NCBI RefSeq assembly: GCF_032248695.1
Contig: NZ_JAVHXC010000006.1
Coordinates: 190,801 to 254,800, forward strand
Source: Dietzia sp032248695
GTDB taxonomy: Bacteria; Actinomycetota; Actinomycetes; Mycobacteriales; Mycobacteriaceae
Reading direction: 5' to 3'
Length of the DNA: 64,000 nt
Position 1 is the first letter of the stretch. Every line of letters begins with the position of its first letter. Positions 28,789 through 36,740 of this stretch are shown here, piece after piece. The notes under the pieces were generated by a model, which worked only from the letters and a program-made list of their open reading frames with translations, searched no databases and was not told the DNA's origin. Position numbers and translations under genes: made by a program.

Positions 28789-29238
28789 ATGACCGGCCCG
28801 GCGGCCACCGGCCGCAACGACAACACGGCGCTCCGCCCCGGCGACGCCTCCCCCCGCGAGTGGCTCACGGGGCTCCCCACCGCGCGCCGCACCGAGGACG
28901 GCCTGCGACTACTGGAGATGTTCGACGAGGTCACCGGCGCGCAGGCCGTGATGTGGGCCGGGTCGATCGTCGGCTACGGCCACCACCACTACGTCTACGC
29001 CAGCGGTCGCGAGGGCGACACGTTCGTGGTGGGCTTCAGTCCCCGCGCCTCGAGCGTGTCGCTGTACGGACTCCTCGGGCCATCCGGCGAGGACGACCTC
29101 CTCGCCCGCCTCGGTCCACACAAGACGGGCAAGGGGTGCCTCTACATCACGAGAGTGGACCGCGTCGACGACCGAGTCCTGCGCGAGATGATCGGGGCCG
29201 CCTGGGCCCGCCACCGCGACGGGCCCGTCACCTCCTAG
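28789..29238 (+). CDS. DUF1801 family protein
   Basis: The protein has 149 residues. The segments WAGSIVGYGHHHYVYASGRE and FSPRASSVSLYGLL, and HKTGKGCLYI with VDRVDDRVLREMI, are typical of DUF1801, a small alpha/beta fold of unknown function. The ATG at 28789 lies 7 nt after TAGCGT (28776-28781), the same spacing as other leaderless genes here; a GTG two codons earlier is less likely. The stop codon shares the palindrome CTAG with the lysS stop on the other strand. Confidence 0.8.
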   Translation: MTGPAATGRNDNTALRPGDASPREWLTGLPTARRTEDGLRLLEMFDEVTGAQAVMWAGSIVGYGHHHYVYASGREGDTFVVGFSPRASSVSLYGLLGPSGEDDLLARLGPHKTGKGCLYITRVDRVDDRVLREMIGAAWARHRDGPVTS

Positions 29239-30869
29239 TCACGCGGGAGCGGCTTGACCATCGGGAACAGGATCGTCTCGCGGATCCCGAGCCCGGTCAG
29301 CGCCATGAGCAGACGGTCGATCCCCATGCCCAGGCCCGTGGTCGGGGGCATGCCCTGCTCCATCGCGGCGAGGAAGTCCTCGTCCAGGACCATCGCCTCG
29401 TCGTCACCGGCCGCAGCCAGGCGCGCCTGGTCCTCGAACCGCTGACGCTGGACGACCGGGTCCACCAGCTCCGAGTAGCCCGTGGCCAGCTCGAACCCGC
29501 GCACGTACAGGTCCCACTTCTCCGTGACCCCGCGCTCGGTCCGGTGATCGCGGGTCAGCGGGGAGGTCTCCACGGGGAAGTCACGGACGAACACGGGCCC
29601 GTCGAGCTGGTCGGCGCACAGGTGCTCCCACAGTTCCTCGACGAGCTTGCCGTGCAGCCACCCCTTGCCACCGGGGACCTCCAGCCCGACCCTGCCCGCC
29701 AGTTCGGTGAGCTCGTCCACGGTCGAGTCGACGGTGACGAGGTCCTCGTCGTCGTCACCCACCAGCTCCGGATGCGTCGCCCGCAGCGCCTCGTTCAGCG
29801 AGGGGTACATCCGCATCTCGCGCCACGTTCCGCCGAGCTCGTACTCCGTACCGTCGGCGAGCGTCACCGTGGTCGAGCCGAACACGGCGGTGGCGACCTC
29901 CTGGATGACCTCGCGGATCATCGTGGCGGACGTGTCGTAGTCGCCGTACGCCTGGTAGGTCTCGAGCATCGCGAACTCCGGGCTGTGCGAGGAGTCCACG
30001 CCCTCGTTGCGGAAGTTGCGGTTGATCTCGAAGACCCGCTCGATGCCACCCACCACGCACCGCTTGAGGTACAGCTCCGGCGCGATGCGCAGGTACAGGT
30101 CCAGGTCCAACGCGTTGGAGTGCGTGATGAACGGCCGGGCCGCCGCGCCGCCGTGCAGCGTCTGCAGCATCGGCGTCTCCACCTCGAGGAAGCCGCGCCG
30201 CTCCAGCGCGTCACGCAGCGCCCGCACCACCTTGATGCGGGTCAGCGCGTTGCGGCGGGCGGTGTCCCGCATGATGAGGTCGGTGTACCGCTGGCGGACC
30301 CGCGTGTCCTCGCTGAGCTCCTTGTGCGCCACCGGCAGCGGGCGCAGCGCCTTGGACGCCAGCACCCACTCGTCGGCCATCACCGACAGCTCGCCGCGCT
30401 TGGAGCGCACCACGCGGCCCGTCACCGAGACGTGGTCGCCGAGGTCGACGTCCTGCTTCCACGCGTCGAGCCGCTCCTGGCCCACGTTGGCCAGCGACAA
30501 CATGACCTGCAGCTGCGGGTTCAGCGGCCCCGGCTCCCCCTCCGGCACCGGGACCGACAGGTCCGTCGACGGGTCGATCCCGTCCTGGAGGCGGACGAAG
30601 CACAGCTTGCCGGTGTTGCGGACGAACAGCACCCTGCCGGCCACCGACACCACGACGTCGGTCTCCTCCCCCGGCTCCAACGCGGCGAATCGCGGGTCCG
30701 AGGTGATCTCCGCGAGCCCGTGGGTGCGGGGGACCTCGACGGGGTACGCCTGCTCCCCGGCGTCGAGGAGGCGCTGCCGCTTGTCGCGGCGGATACGCAG
30801 CTGCTCGGGGGTGTCGTCGGAGGGCTCGCCGGTGGCGGCCCCGGGCGCGGCGGGAGTCGAGTCGGTCAC
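29235..30869 (-). CDS. lysS: Lysyl-tRNA synthetase (class II)
   Basis: This enzyme charges tRNA-Lys. An N-terminal OB-fold anticodon domain (about residues 60-180, VSVAGRVLFVRNTGKLCFVRLQD) precedes the class II core with motif 2 (RVFEINRNFRNEG, followed by HSPEFAMLE) and motif 3 (GLGMGIDRLLM). The length of 544 residues is slightly long because of an acidic, Pro/Ala-rich N-terminal extension of about 20 residues. It is convergent with, and overlaps by four bases, the DUF1801 gene. Confidence 0.97.
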   Translation of the reverse strand: MTDSTPAAPGAATGEPSDDTPEQLRIRRDKRQRLLDAGEQAYPVEVPRTHGLAEITSDPRFAALEPGEETDVVVSVAGRVLFVRNTGKLCFVRLQDGIDPSTDLSVPVPEGEPGPLNPQLQVMLSLANVGQERLDAWKQDVDLGDHVSVTGRVVRSKRGELSVMADEWVLASKALRPLPVAHKELSEDTRVRQRYTDLIMRDTARRNALTRIKVVRALRDALERRGFLEVETPMLQTLHGGAAARPFITHSNALDLDLYLRIAPELYLKRCVVGGIERVFEINRNFRNEGVDSSHSPEFAMLETYQAYGDYDTSATMIREVIQEVATAVFGSTTVTLADGTEYELGGTWREMRMYPSLNEALRATHPELVGDDDEDLVTVDSTVDELTELAGRVGLEVPGGKGWLHGKLVEELWEHLCADQLDGPVFVRDFPVETSPLTRDHRTERGVTEKWDLYVRGFELATGYSELVDPVVQRQRFEDQARLAAAGDDEAMVLDEDFLAAMEQGMPPTTGLGMGIDRLLMALTGLGIRETILFPMVKPLPRD

Positions 30870-30890
30870 GACTGTCGAGGATAGTCGTCC

Positions 30891-31850
30891 CTAGGCGGCG
30901 GGATCGAACCCGTAGCCACCCACCTCGTCCAGTACGTGGAGGTGGAGTCGGTCCGACAGCGCCTCGATCGCGGCGGCCGCCCGCACGCTGTTGCCGTGCT
31001 CGTCCAGCCGGGGCGAGTACGCCGCCACGCCGAGCCGCCCGGGGACCACGGCGAACAGGCAGCCCGACACCCCGCTCTTGGCGGGCAGGCCCACCTGGTA
31101 GACCCAGTCCCCGGCGGCGTCGTACATGCCGCACGTGAACATCACGCTGTTGGCGTAGCGCACCGCCCGGTGGCCCAGGATCTGGTCGTCGCCGCCTGGT
31201 TCCCGCCCCCGGTTCGCGAGCACCGCGGCCATCCGGGCCAGCTCGCGCGTGTCCACGCGGATGCCGCACTGGCGGCCGTACCCGGCCACGACCTCGTGCG
31301 GGTCGCGCGCCAGGCTGCCCTCCTCGGCGAGCAGATGGGCCAGGGCCTGGTTGCGGTTCTGGCGGCGGGACTCGATCTCGATGATCTCCTCGTCCACGTC
31401 GACGTCCCGGCCCACCAGCCGCGAGAACAGTGCCCGGATCTGTTCGAACCGGGAGTCCTCGTCGTCATCGTCGTCACCGACCAGCGCGTGCGCGGCCAGC
31501 GCACCGGCGTTGACGAGGGCGTTGGGCGCGCGGCCCGTGCCGGCTTCGAGGGAGATCTCGTTGAACGCCTCGCCCGACGGTTCCACACCGATGCGGGCGG
31601 CGACCTCGTCCACGCCCTTCTGGTCCAACGCGAGCGCGTAGACGAACGGCTTGGAGGCGGACTGCAGGTCGAAGAGCACGTCGGCGTCCCCGGCGGAGAC
31701 GACCTGACCGTCCATGTCGCAGACCGCCAGCGCGAGGGCGTCGGGATCGGGGTGGTCGTAGTCGCCCAGGTGGGGCACCAGGTCACCGGAGGTGTCCTCG
31801 CGGACCTCGTCCAGGATCTCGGCGAGCAGGTCGGCGGAGATGTCCGTCAT
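30891..31850 (-). CDS. glsA: Glutaminase (GlsA family)
   Basis: Glutaminase hydrolyses glutamine to glutamate and ammonia. The serine-dependent beta-lactamase-like fold shows LQSASKPFVYALAL, where Ser-x-x-Lys is the catalytic pair, EAGTGRAPNALVNAGALA, and YANSVMFTCGMYDAAGDWVYQVGLPAKSGVSG near the end (quoted only as the landmark region around residues 233-264). The 319-residue length is normal. An Asp/Glu-rich loop (GDDDDDED) is an insertion near residue 128. The gene lies upstream of lysS, with a 21-nt gap, and may be co-transcribed. Confidence 0.93.
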   Translation of the reverse strand: MTDISADLLAEILDEVREDTSGDLVPHLGDYDHPDPDALALAVCDMDGQVVSAGDADVLFDLQSASKPFVYALALDQKGVDEVAARIGVEPSGEAFNEISLEAGTGRAPNALVNAGALAAHALVGDDDDDEDSRFEQIRALFSRLVGRDVDVDEEIIEIESRRQNRNQALAHLLAEEGSLARDPHEVVAGYGRQCGIRVDTRELARMAAVLANRGREPGGDDQILGHRAVRYANSVMFTCGMYDAAGDWVYQVGLPAKSGVSGCLFAVVPGRLGVAAYSPRLDEHGNSVRAAAAIEALSDRLHLHVLDEVGGYGFDPAA

Positions 31851-31950
31851 GGTGCGACCGTACCGGCGCCCGCCCCGCCGCGCTCCCGGTGTGACCGGCG
31901 CCCGGTGGGCGACGCGACGGCGCGCGGCGCGTCGGGGTCGGCGCGAGGAG

Positions 31951-32388
31951 TCAGTGGGCGGAGATGGCGGAGCGCTCGCGCAGGAGGTGCTCGGCCTCGG
32001 AGAGCAGGGCGAGGGCCCGGGCCGCGCGGAGCGCCTCGTGGCCACCGTCCACCGCGCGGACCCCGCGCACCCCGCGCGAGTGGAGCTCGAGGGCGAACAG
32101 TTCGGCGTCCAGGCCGTCGTCGCTGACCAGGACCACCGGGCGCCGCTCGCGCACCGCGGCGAGGGGCGCGTCCGAGCGGGGGTCGAGCAGGTCCACCACG
32201 GGCCGTGCCTCGACGGCGATCGCGCCGGCGAGGACGCCCTGGCGCTCGCGCTGCGCGCGCGAGCGGATGTCCACGACGAGGGCGCCCGCGCGCACGGCTG
32301 CGGGATAGTCGGCCGCGGACAGGACGGTGTCGACGCCCGCGGCGGCGCGGTCGGTGGTGTGGAGTGCGGTGCGGATGCTGGAGGTCAT
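31951..32388 (-). CDS. Rhodanese-like domain protein without the active-site cysteine
   Basis: The 145 residues follow the rhodanese fold: ALVVDIRSRAQRERQGVLAGA, DPRSDAPLAAV, the active-site strand PVVLVSDDGL, and GVRAVDGGHEAL. The position normally held by the sulfur-carrying Cys is Ser, and the whole protein contains no cysteine. It can therefore not act as a classical sulfurtransferase; a regulatory or binding role is possible. ATG 32388 has GGGAG upstream. The McbR-type box at 32520-32535 lies 132 bp upstream, linking the gene to sulfur control. Confidence 0.75.
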   Translation of the reverse strand: MTSSIRTALHTTDRAAAGVDTVLSAADYPAAVRAGALVVDIRSRAQRERQGVLAGAIAVEARPVVDLLDPRSDAPLAAVRERRPVVLVSDDGLDAELFALELHSRGVRGVRAVDGGHEALRAARALALLSEAEHLLRERSAISAH

Positions 32389-32519
32389 GGTGTGCTCCCG
32401 GGAGGGGTATCGGTGTGGGACGGGCCGAGGGGCTGCCGAGCCGGGACACCGGTGCTGCACTCGCGCGGATGTCGCCGGGCCGGCCGGGGGCATTCGTCGC
32501 GAGGTCATGGCGGCAATAA

Positions 32520-32535
32520 TAGACAGACCGGTCTA
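32520..32535. promoter_or_regulatory. McbR-type sulfur-regulon operator (TAGAC-N6-GTCTA), rhodanese/dioxygenase locus
   Basis: TAGACAGACCGGTCTA is a second perfect TAGAC-N6-GTCTA, differing from the ssu copy by one spacer base. It is placed between the divergent rhodanese-like and dioxygenase genes, 80 bp upstream of the latter. Confidence 0.72.
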
Positions 32536-32581
32536 TCTACCGCAAGGGGGCGGCGCGGAGGACTGGCGCCGGCCGGATAGT

Positions 32582-32591
32582 TGATGCATCA
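32582..32591. promoter_or_regulatory. Palindrome TGATGCATCA upstream of the dioxygenase gene
   Basis: This is a perfect 10-bp palindrome within TTGATGCATCATG, 25 bp before the dioxygenase start. Its size and place suggest an operator for a dimeric repressor (MarR-like sites often look like this). No regulator is adjacent. Confidence 0.35.
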
Positions 32592-32615
32592 TGTAGAGAG
32601 ATCGAAGGAGAGACG

Positions 32616-33407
32616 ATGACCCCCTCACCCGCCCGCCAGCCCGCCGCCTTCATCGGCCACGGCGTCCCCCTCAACGCCCTCGAGGTCAACGAGTGGACCC
32701 GCCACTGGGCCGCGTTCGGCGACTCGCTGCCCGAACGTCCGCGGGCGGTCCTGGCGGTCTCGGCGCACTGGTACATCAACGCCACGGCCGTCACCGCGAT
32801 GCGCTCGCCGCGCACCATCCACGACTTCTTCGGCTTCCCGCGCGAGCTCAACGAGTTCGAGTACCCCGCCGCCGGCGCGCCCGAGCTCGCCGCCGAGGTG
32901 GCCGAGGTCGTCAAACCGACCTGGGTGGGCGCCGACCATGACTCGTGGGGCCTCGACCACGGCACGTGGTCCGTGCTCGCGCACGTGTTCCCCCACGCGG
33001 ACGTGCCCGTCGCGCAGTTGTCGGTCGACGCCACCAAGCCCGCGAGCTACCACTTCGAGCTGGGCACCAAGCTGGCCGCGCTCCGCGAGTCCGGCGTGCT
33101 GGTCCTGTCCAGTGGCAACGTCGTCCACAACCTCGGCGCGGTGGACCCGTCCCGCGGCAACACCGGCGCCGACTGGGCCCACCGGTTCGACGATCACGCC
33201 GAGGACCTGCTCACCTCCCGGCCCGAGGACGCCCTCGCGCTGCTCGAGCACCCCGACGCGCGCGCGTCCGTGCCCACCGCCGACCACTTCCTGCCGCTGC
33301 TCTACACCGCCGGGATGGCGGCCGCGTCCGGCGAGCGGCTCGAGGCGTTCAGCAAGGGTTACGCGTGGGGCTCGGTGTCCATGACCAGCTACCGTTCCGC
33401 GGCCTGA
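32616..33407 (+). CDS. LigB-type extradiol dioxygenase (DODA/YgiD family)
   Basis: This is a class III extradiol ring-cleavage dioxygenase homologue, 263 residues. Metal ligands are expected at His15 (FIGHGVPLNAL) and in AVLAVSAHWY, with the catalytic His in DHDSWGLDHGTW. Later blocks are LVLSSGNVVHNLG and DHFLPLLYTAG. E. coli YgiD is a close model, acting on L-DOPA in vitro; the natural substrate here is unknown. GAAGGAG lies 7 nt before the ATG. Two potential operators (32520-32535 and 32582-32591) precede it. Confidence 0.88.
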   Translation: MTPSPARQPAAFIGHGVPLNALEVNEWTRHWAAFGDSLPERPRAVLAVSAHWYINATAVTAMRSPRTIHDFFGFPRELNEFEYPAAGAPELAAEVAEVVKPTWVGADHDSWGLDHGTWSVLAHVFPHADVPVAQLSVDATKPASYHFELGTKLAALRESGVLVLSSGNVVHNLGAVDPSRGNTGADWAHRFDDHAEDLLTSRPEDALALLEHPDARASVPTADHFLPLLYTAGMAAASGERLEAFSKGYAWGSVSMTSYRSAA

Positions 33408-33412
33408 CCCTG

Positions 33413-33439
33413 CCGGTCCGCGCGGGGTCGCGGGACCGG
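33413..33439. terminator. Imperfect hairpin between convergent dioxygenase and coaX genes
   Basis: The arms CCGGTCC (33413-33419) and GGACCGG (33433-33439) pair perfectly and can extend inward through GCG/CGC with one bulge. It sits in the 36-bp gap between two stop codons. Confidence 0.5.
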
Positions 33440-33443
33440 GCGG

Positions 33444-34214
33444 TCAGCAGTTGCGGTCGAACACCAGCCGCAGGCCCTCGAGCGCGAGCTCGGGCTCGAC
33501 GTCGGTGATGGTGCGGGACTCGTCCGCGACGACGTCCGCGCGCAGCCCGGTGAGTACGACCGAGGCGTCGGCGAGCTCGTCGACGTCGGTGCGCATCCGG
33601 TCGACGAGGGCGTCGATCTGGCCGGCGAACCCGATCACGATGCCCGCCTGCAGCGCGGCGACGGTGTTCTTGCCCAGGGCGCCGCGGGGCCGCACGACCT
33701 CGATCTTGCGGAGGAGCGCCGTGCGGTCGGCGAGGGCGTCCACGGAGATGTCGATGCCGGGCGCGATCGCCCCGCCGAGCAGCTCGCCGCGCGCGGAGAC
33801 CGCGTCGACGGTGGTCGCGGTGTCGACGTCGACGACGACGACGGGTCCGTCGAACAGGTGGTGGGCGGCCAGCGCGTTGACCACCCGGTCCGAGCCCACC
33901 TCCCGCGGGTTGTCGACCTTGAGCGGCACCCCGGTCTTCACCCCGGGCGCGACGACGACGGCCGGCAGCTGCGGCCAGTAGTCGGCGGCCATCCGTCGGA
34001 GTTCACCGGTGACCGACGGGACGACGGACATCGCGGAGATCCCGGTGAGCTGCTGCGCACAGTCGCCCAGCAGACCCCGGATCGTCAGGGCGAGCTCGTC
34101 GGACGTCACCGCGGGCGAGGTACGCATGCTCCAGGTGCGCTCCAGCGGGCCGCCGCCGGGGTGGAAGACGCCGAGTCGGATGTGGGTGTTACCGACGTCG
34201 ACGGTGAGAAGCAT
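33444..34214 (-). CDS. coaX: Type III pantothenate kinase
   Basis: CoaX phosphorylates pantothenate, the first step of CoA synthesis, and is insensitive to CoA feedback. The nucleotide-binding start is MLLTVDVGNTHIRLGVF; GSDRVVNALAAHHLF gives the pantothenate-site Asp, and VVVDVDTATTVDAVSARGE follows. The 256-residue length is typical. It lies 17 nt downstream of panD in the panC-panD-coaX order. Confidence 0.95.
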   Translation of the reverse strand: MLLTVDVGNTHIRLGVFHPGGGPLERTWSMRTSPAVTSDELALTIRGLLGDCAQQLTGISAMSVVPSVTGELRRMAADYWPQLPAVVVAPGVKTGVPLKVDNPREVGSDRVVNALAAHHLFDGPVVVVDVDTATTVDAVSARGELLGGAIAPGIDISVDALADRTALLRKIEVVRPRGALGKNTVAALQAGIVIGFAGQIDALVDRMRTDVDELADASVVLTGLRADVVADESRTITDVEPELALEGLRLVFDRNC

Positions 34215-34231
34215 GTCGGGTCCGCGCCGGT

Positions 34232-34657
34232 CTAGACGGTGGCCGGCTCGGGGACGCGCGGGTTCTTAAGGCCCGAACCCTCCGGGACGTCCGCGGGGTC
34301 CGTCCCCTCGGTCAGCATGCGGTTCTCGCCGTCGACGAACACCACCCGCGGCTTGTACGCGCGGGCCTCGGCGTCGTCCATCTGGGCGTAGGCGATGATG
34401 ATCACCAGGTCACCGGGGTGCACCAGGTGGGCGGCGGCCCCGTTGATGCTGATGACGCCCGAGCCGCGCTCACCCGTGATGGCGTAGGTGGTCAGGCGCG
34501 CGCCGTTGTCGATGTCGACGATGTCGATCTGCTGCCCCTCGAGCAGATCCGCGGCGTCCATGAGGTCGGCGTCGATCGTGCAGGAGCCGACATAGTGCAG
34601 GTCCGCCTGGGTCACGGTGGCGCGGTGGATCTTGGAGTGGAGCATGGTGCGCTGCAT
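34232..34657 (-). CDS. panD: Aspartate 1-decarboxylase (pyruvoyl-dependent)
   Basis: PanD makes beta-alanine for pantothenate. The proenzyme is cleaved at Gly24-Ser25 (VGSCTIDADLMDAAD) to give the pyruvoyl group on Ser25. NGARLTTYAI and INGAAAHLVHPGD complete the core. The 141 residues include the C-terminal tail found in mycobacteria. The ATG follows directly on the panC stop codon, so translation is coupled. Confidence 0.97.
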   Translation of the reverse strand: MQRTMLHSKIHRATVTQADLHYVGSCTIDADLMDAADLLEGQQIDIVDIDNGARLTTYAITGERGSGVISINGAAAHLVHPGDLVIIIAYAQMDDAEARAYKPRVVFVDGENRMLTEGTDPADVPEGSGLKNPRVPEPATV

Positions 34658-35644
34658 CTACAGGCCTTCCTTCAGGTCTTCGGCCATCTCGGCCTGCTGG
34701 GCGGCGACGGTGGCCTCGGCGGCGGCGAGGAAGCCGGTACCGATGGCCACCCCGACGTTGTCGATGAGTCTGGTGGTCCCGACGCGGGCCGCGACGAGGA
34801 GCCGGCCGGGGCCCTCCTCCGGCGGCTCGCCGAGGTCGGCGGCCCGCAGTTCGAGGTAGTCCACGGAGATCTGCGGGCGCTCGGCCAGCACGGCGCGGGC
34901 GGCGTCGACGACGGCCTGCCGCCCGCCCTTCGCCGCGAACGTCCCGGCGACGAGGGCGGCGTTGAGGACGGTCGCCAGCTCGCGCTCGTCGGCGGAGAGG
35001 TAGCGGTTACGGGAGCTCATGGCCAGGCCGTCGGACTCGCGGACGGTGGGCACGCCGACGATGCGGACGTCCATGTCGAGGTCCGCGACCATCTGACGGA
35101 TGAGCACCAGCTGCTGGTAGTCCTTCTCACCGAAGAAGGCCTGGTGGGGACGGACGATGTTGAAGAGCTTGTTGACCACCGTGAGCATGCCGGCGAAGTG
35201 CCCGGGGCGGGCGGCACCGTCGAGGATCTCCCCCGTCGGCCCCGGCTGCAGGGTGGTGCGCGGGCCGTCGGGGTACATGGCGGCGGCGCTGGGGGCCAGG
35301 ACGAGTTCCACGCCGGCGTCGGCGAGGCGGGCGACGTCCTCGTCCAGGGTCCGCGGGTACGCGTCGAGGTCCTCGCCGGGCCCGAACTGCAGCGGGTTGA
35401 CGAAGATCGACACGACCACGACCGACCCCGGCGTGCGGCGTGCGGCCTCGACGAGCGCGAGGTGGCCCTCGTGGAGCGCACCCATGGTGGGCACGAACGT
35501 GATCTGCTTACCGACCTTGCGCAGGGACTCGGTGACCGCGCTCAGCGAGGCCGGATCGTGGTGGACGGTCAGCTCGCCGCGGTTGTACCCGGTGGCGGGG
35601 CGTCCCGGTACCGCCGTGCGCACCGGGTGGGTCGTGGAGGTCAT
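34658..35644 (-). CDS. panC: Pantothenate synthetase
   Basis: PanC joins pantoate and beta-alanine with ATP. The core starts VPTMGALHEGHLALVEAAR, with the HxGH-type HEGH motif, and continues with FVNPLQFGPGEDLDAYPRT, FFGEKDYQQLVLIRQMV and the SSRNRYLS loop. The 328 residues include an N-terminal extension of about 25 residues. The ATG overlaps the stop of the DUF2520 gene (ATGA). Confidence 0.97.
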   Translation of the reverse strand: MTSTTHPVRTAVPGRPATGYNRGELTVHHDPASLSAVTESLRKVGKQITFVPTMGALHEGHLALVEAARRTPGSVVVVSIFVNPLQFGPGEDLDAYPRTLDEDVARLADAGVELVLAPSAAAMYPDGPRTTLQPGPTGEILDGAARPGHFAGMLTVVNKLFNIVRPHQAFFGEKDYQQLVLIRQMVADLDMDVRIVGVPTVRESDGLAMSSRNRYLSADERELATVLNAALVAGTFAAKGGRQAVVDAARAVLAERPQISVDYLELRAADLGEPPEEGPGRLLVAARVGTTRLIDNVGVAIGTGFLAAAEATVAAQQAEMAEDLKEGL

Positions 35645-36594
35645 CGAAGTTGCTCCGTGAGGTCGGGGGCCAACAGGTCGGTCACGTCGGGGCCGGCGCC
35701 CACGCGGTCGGCGGTGCGCAGCGCGAGCGCCCGGTACCCGCCCGCGATGCCGCCGTCGACGTCCTCGAGGGCGTCGAGGTGGCGGGAGACGGTGACGGCG
35801 TCCCCGCGCATCACGGGACCGGTCAACGCGGAGTCGCCGGAGGCCAGGACGTTGTCGAGGGCCGCCCGCAGCAGCGGCTCGAGCGTCCGCCGGGCGAGGG
35901 CTTCCGCGTCCGGTCCGAGCATGCCGTCGGGATCGCCCTCGACCCCGCCCCCGGGCAGGACGGAGAACGAGGCGGCGAGCGCCTCGGCGGCATCGTTGAC
36001 GAGCGTGACCAGGTGGTTCGCGCCGTGCGCGAGGGCGGCGTGGTAGAGGGCGCGGTGGGATTCGGCGACGGTGACGGGCAGACCCCCGGTCTCCATCACG
36101 AGCATCTGGCCCACCACGAGGCCGACCTCGTCCGGCGCCGTCAGGGCCCAGGAACAGCCCTCCATCCGGTCGACGTCGGCGGATCCGCCGGTGAACGTCA
36201 TGGCGGGGTGGGCCGCCACGACCACGGCCCCGGCGTCGGCGGCCGGGCGCAGCACCTCCGCGCCGACCGCGCCGGCCACGTGGACGACGATGTGCCCCGG
36301 ACGGAAGGCGTCCGCCTCGGCGAGCTCGGCCACGACGCCCGGCAGCGCGGAGTCGGGCACCGCGAGGATGAGGAGTTCCCCGGCGGCGGCGACAGTGGCG
36401 GGATCCGCGATCCGGGCTTCCGGGAGTCGGCGCGCGGCGAGGTCGCGGGACCGCTCGGAGCGCGCGACGAGCGCGGAGACGACATGGCCTCGCCGCTCGA
36501 GGGCGGCGCCCACGGCGGTGCCCACGCGGCCGGCGGACACGAGGCCGATGGACAGGCGGGCAGGGGGTGTTCCGGTGACGCCGTGGTCGGACAT
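35641..36594 (-). CDS. Rossmann-fold DUF2520 protein in the pantothenate operon
   Basis: The 317-residue protein has an N-terminal NAD(P)-binding region (IGLVSAGRVGTAVGAALERRGH, a variant GxGxxG with Ser-Ala-Gly) and a C-terminal DUF2520 helical domain (HRALYHAALAHGANHLVTLVNDA). The architecture resembles ketopantoate reductase and prephenate dehydrogenase-type enzymes. It is translationally coupled to panC and occupies the place of Rv3603c. A ketopantoate-reductase role is a reasonable guess but unproven; IlvC may do that job. Confidence 0.8.
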   Translation of the reverse strand: MSDHGVTGTPPARLSIGLVSAGRVGTAVGAALERRGHVVSALVARSERSRDLAARRLPEARIADPATVAAAGELLILAVPDSALPGVVAELAEADAFRPGHIVVHVAGAVGAEVLRPAADAGAVVVAAHPAMTFTGGSADVDRMEGCSWALTAPDEVGLVVGQMLVMETGGLPVTVAESHRALYHAALAHGANHLVTLVNDAAEALAASFSVLPGGGVEGDPDGMLGPDAEALARRTLEPLLRAALDNVLASGDSALTGPVMRGDAVTVSRHLDALEDVDGGIAGGYRALALRTADRVGAGPDVTDLLAPDLTEQLR

Positions 36595-36740
36595 CTCAGA
36601 GGGGCTCCAGTGCTCGATCCGTTCCAGGCCCGCTCACTGATGGCGGGTCCCGGACATCTCGCAGGCGAGAGTAGTCCTGTCGACCGGCGGACACAGCATG
36701 GAGTGGCACACCTCACAGAACCGGATCGACCGGTCGGGCG

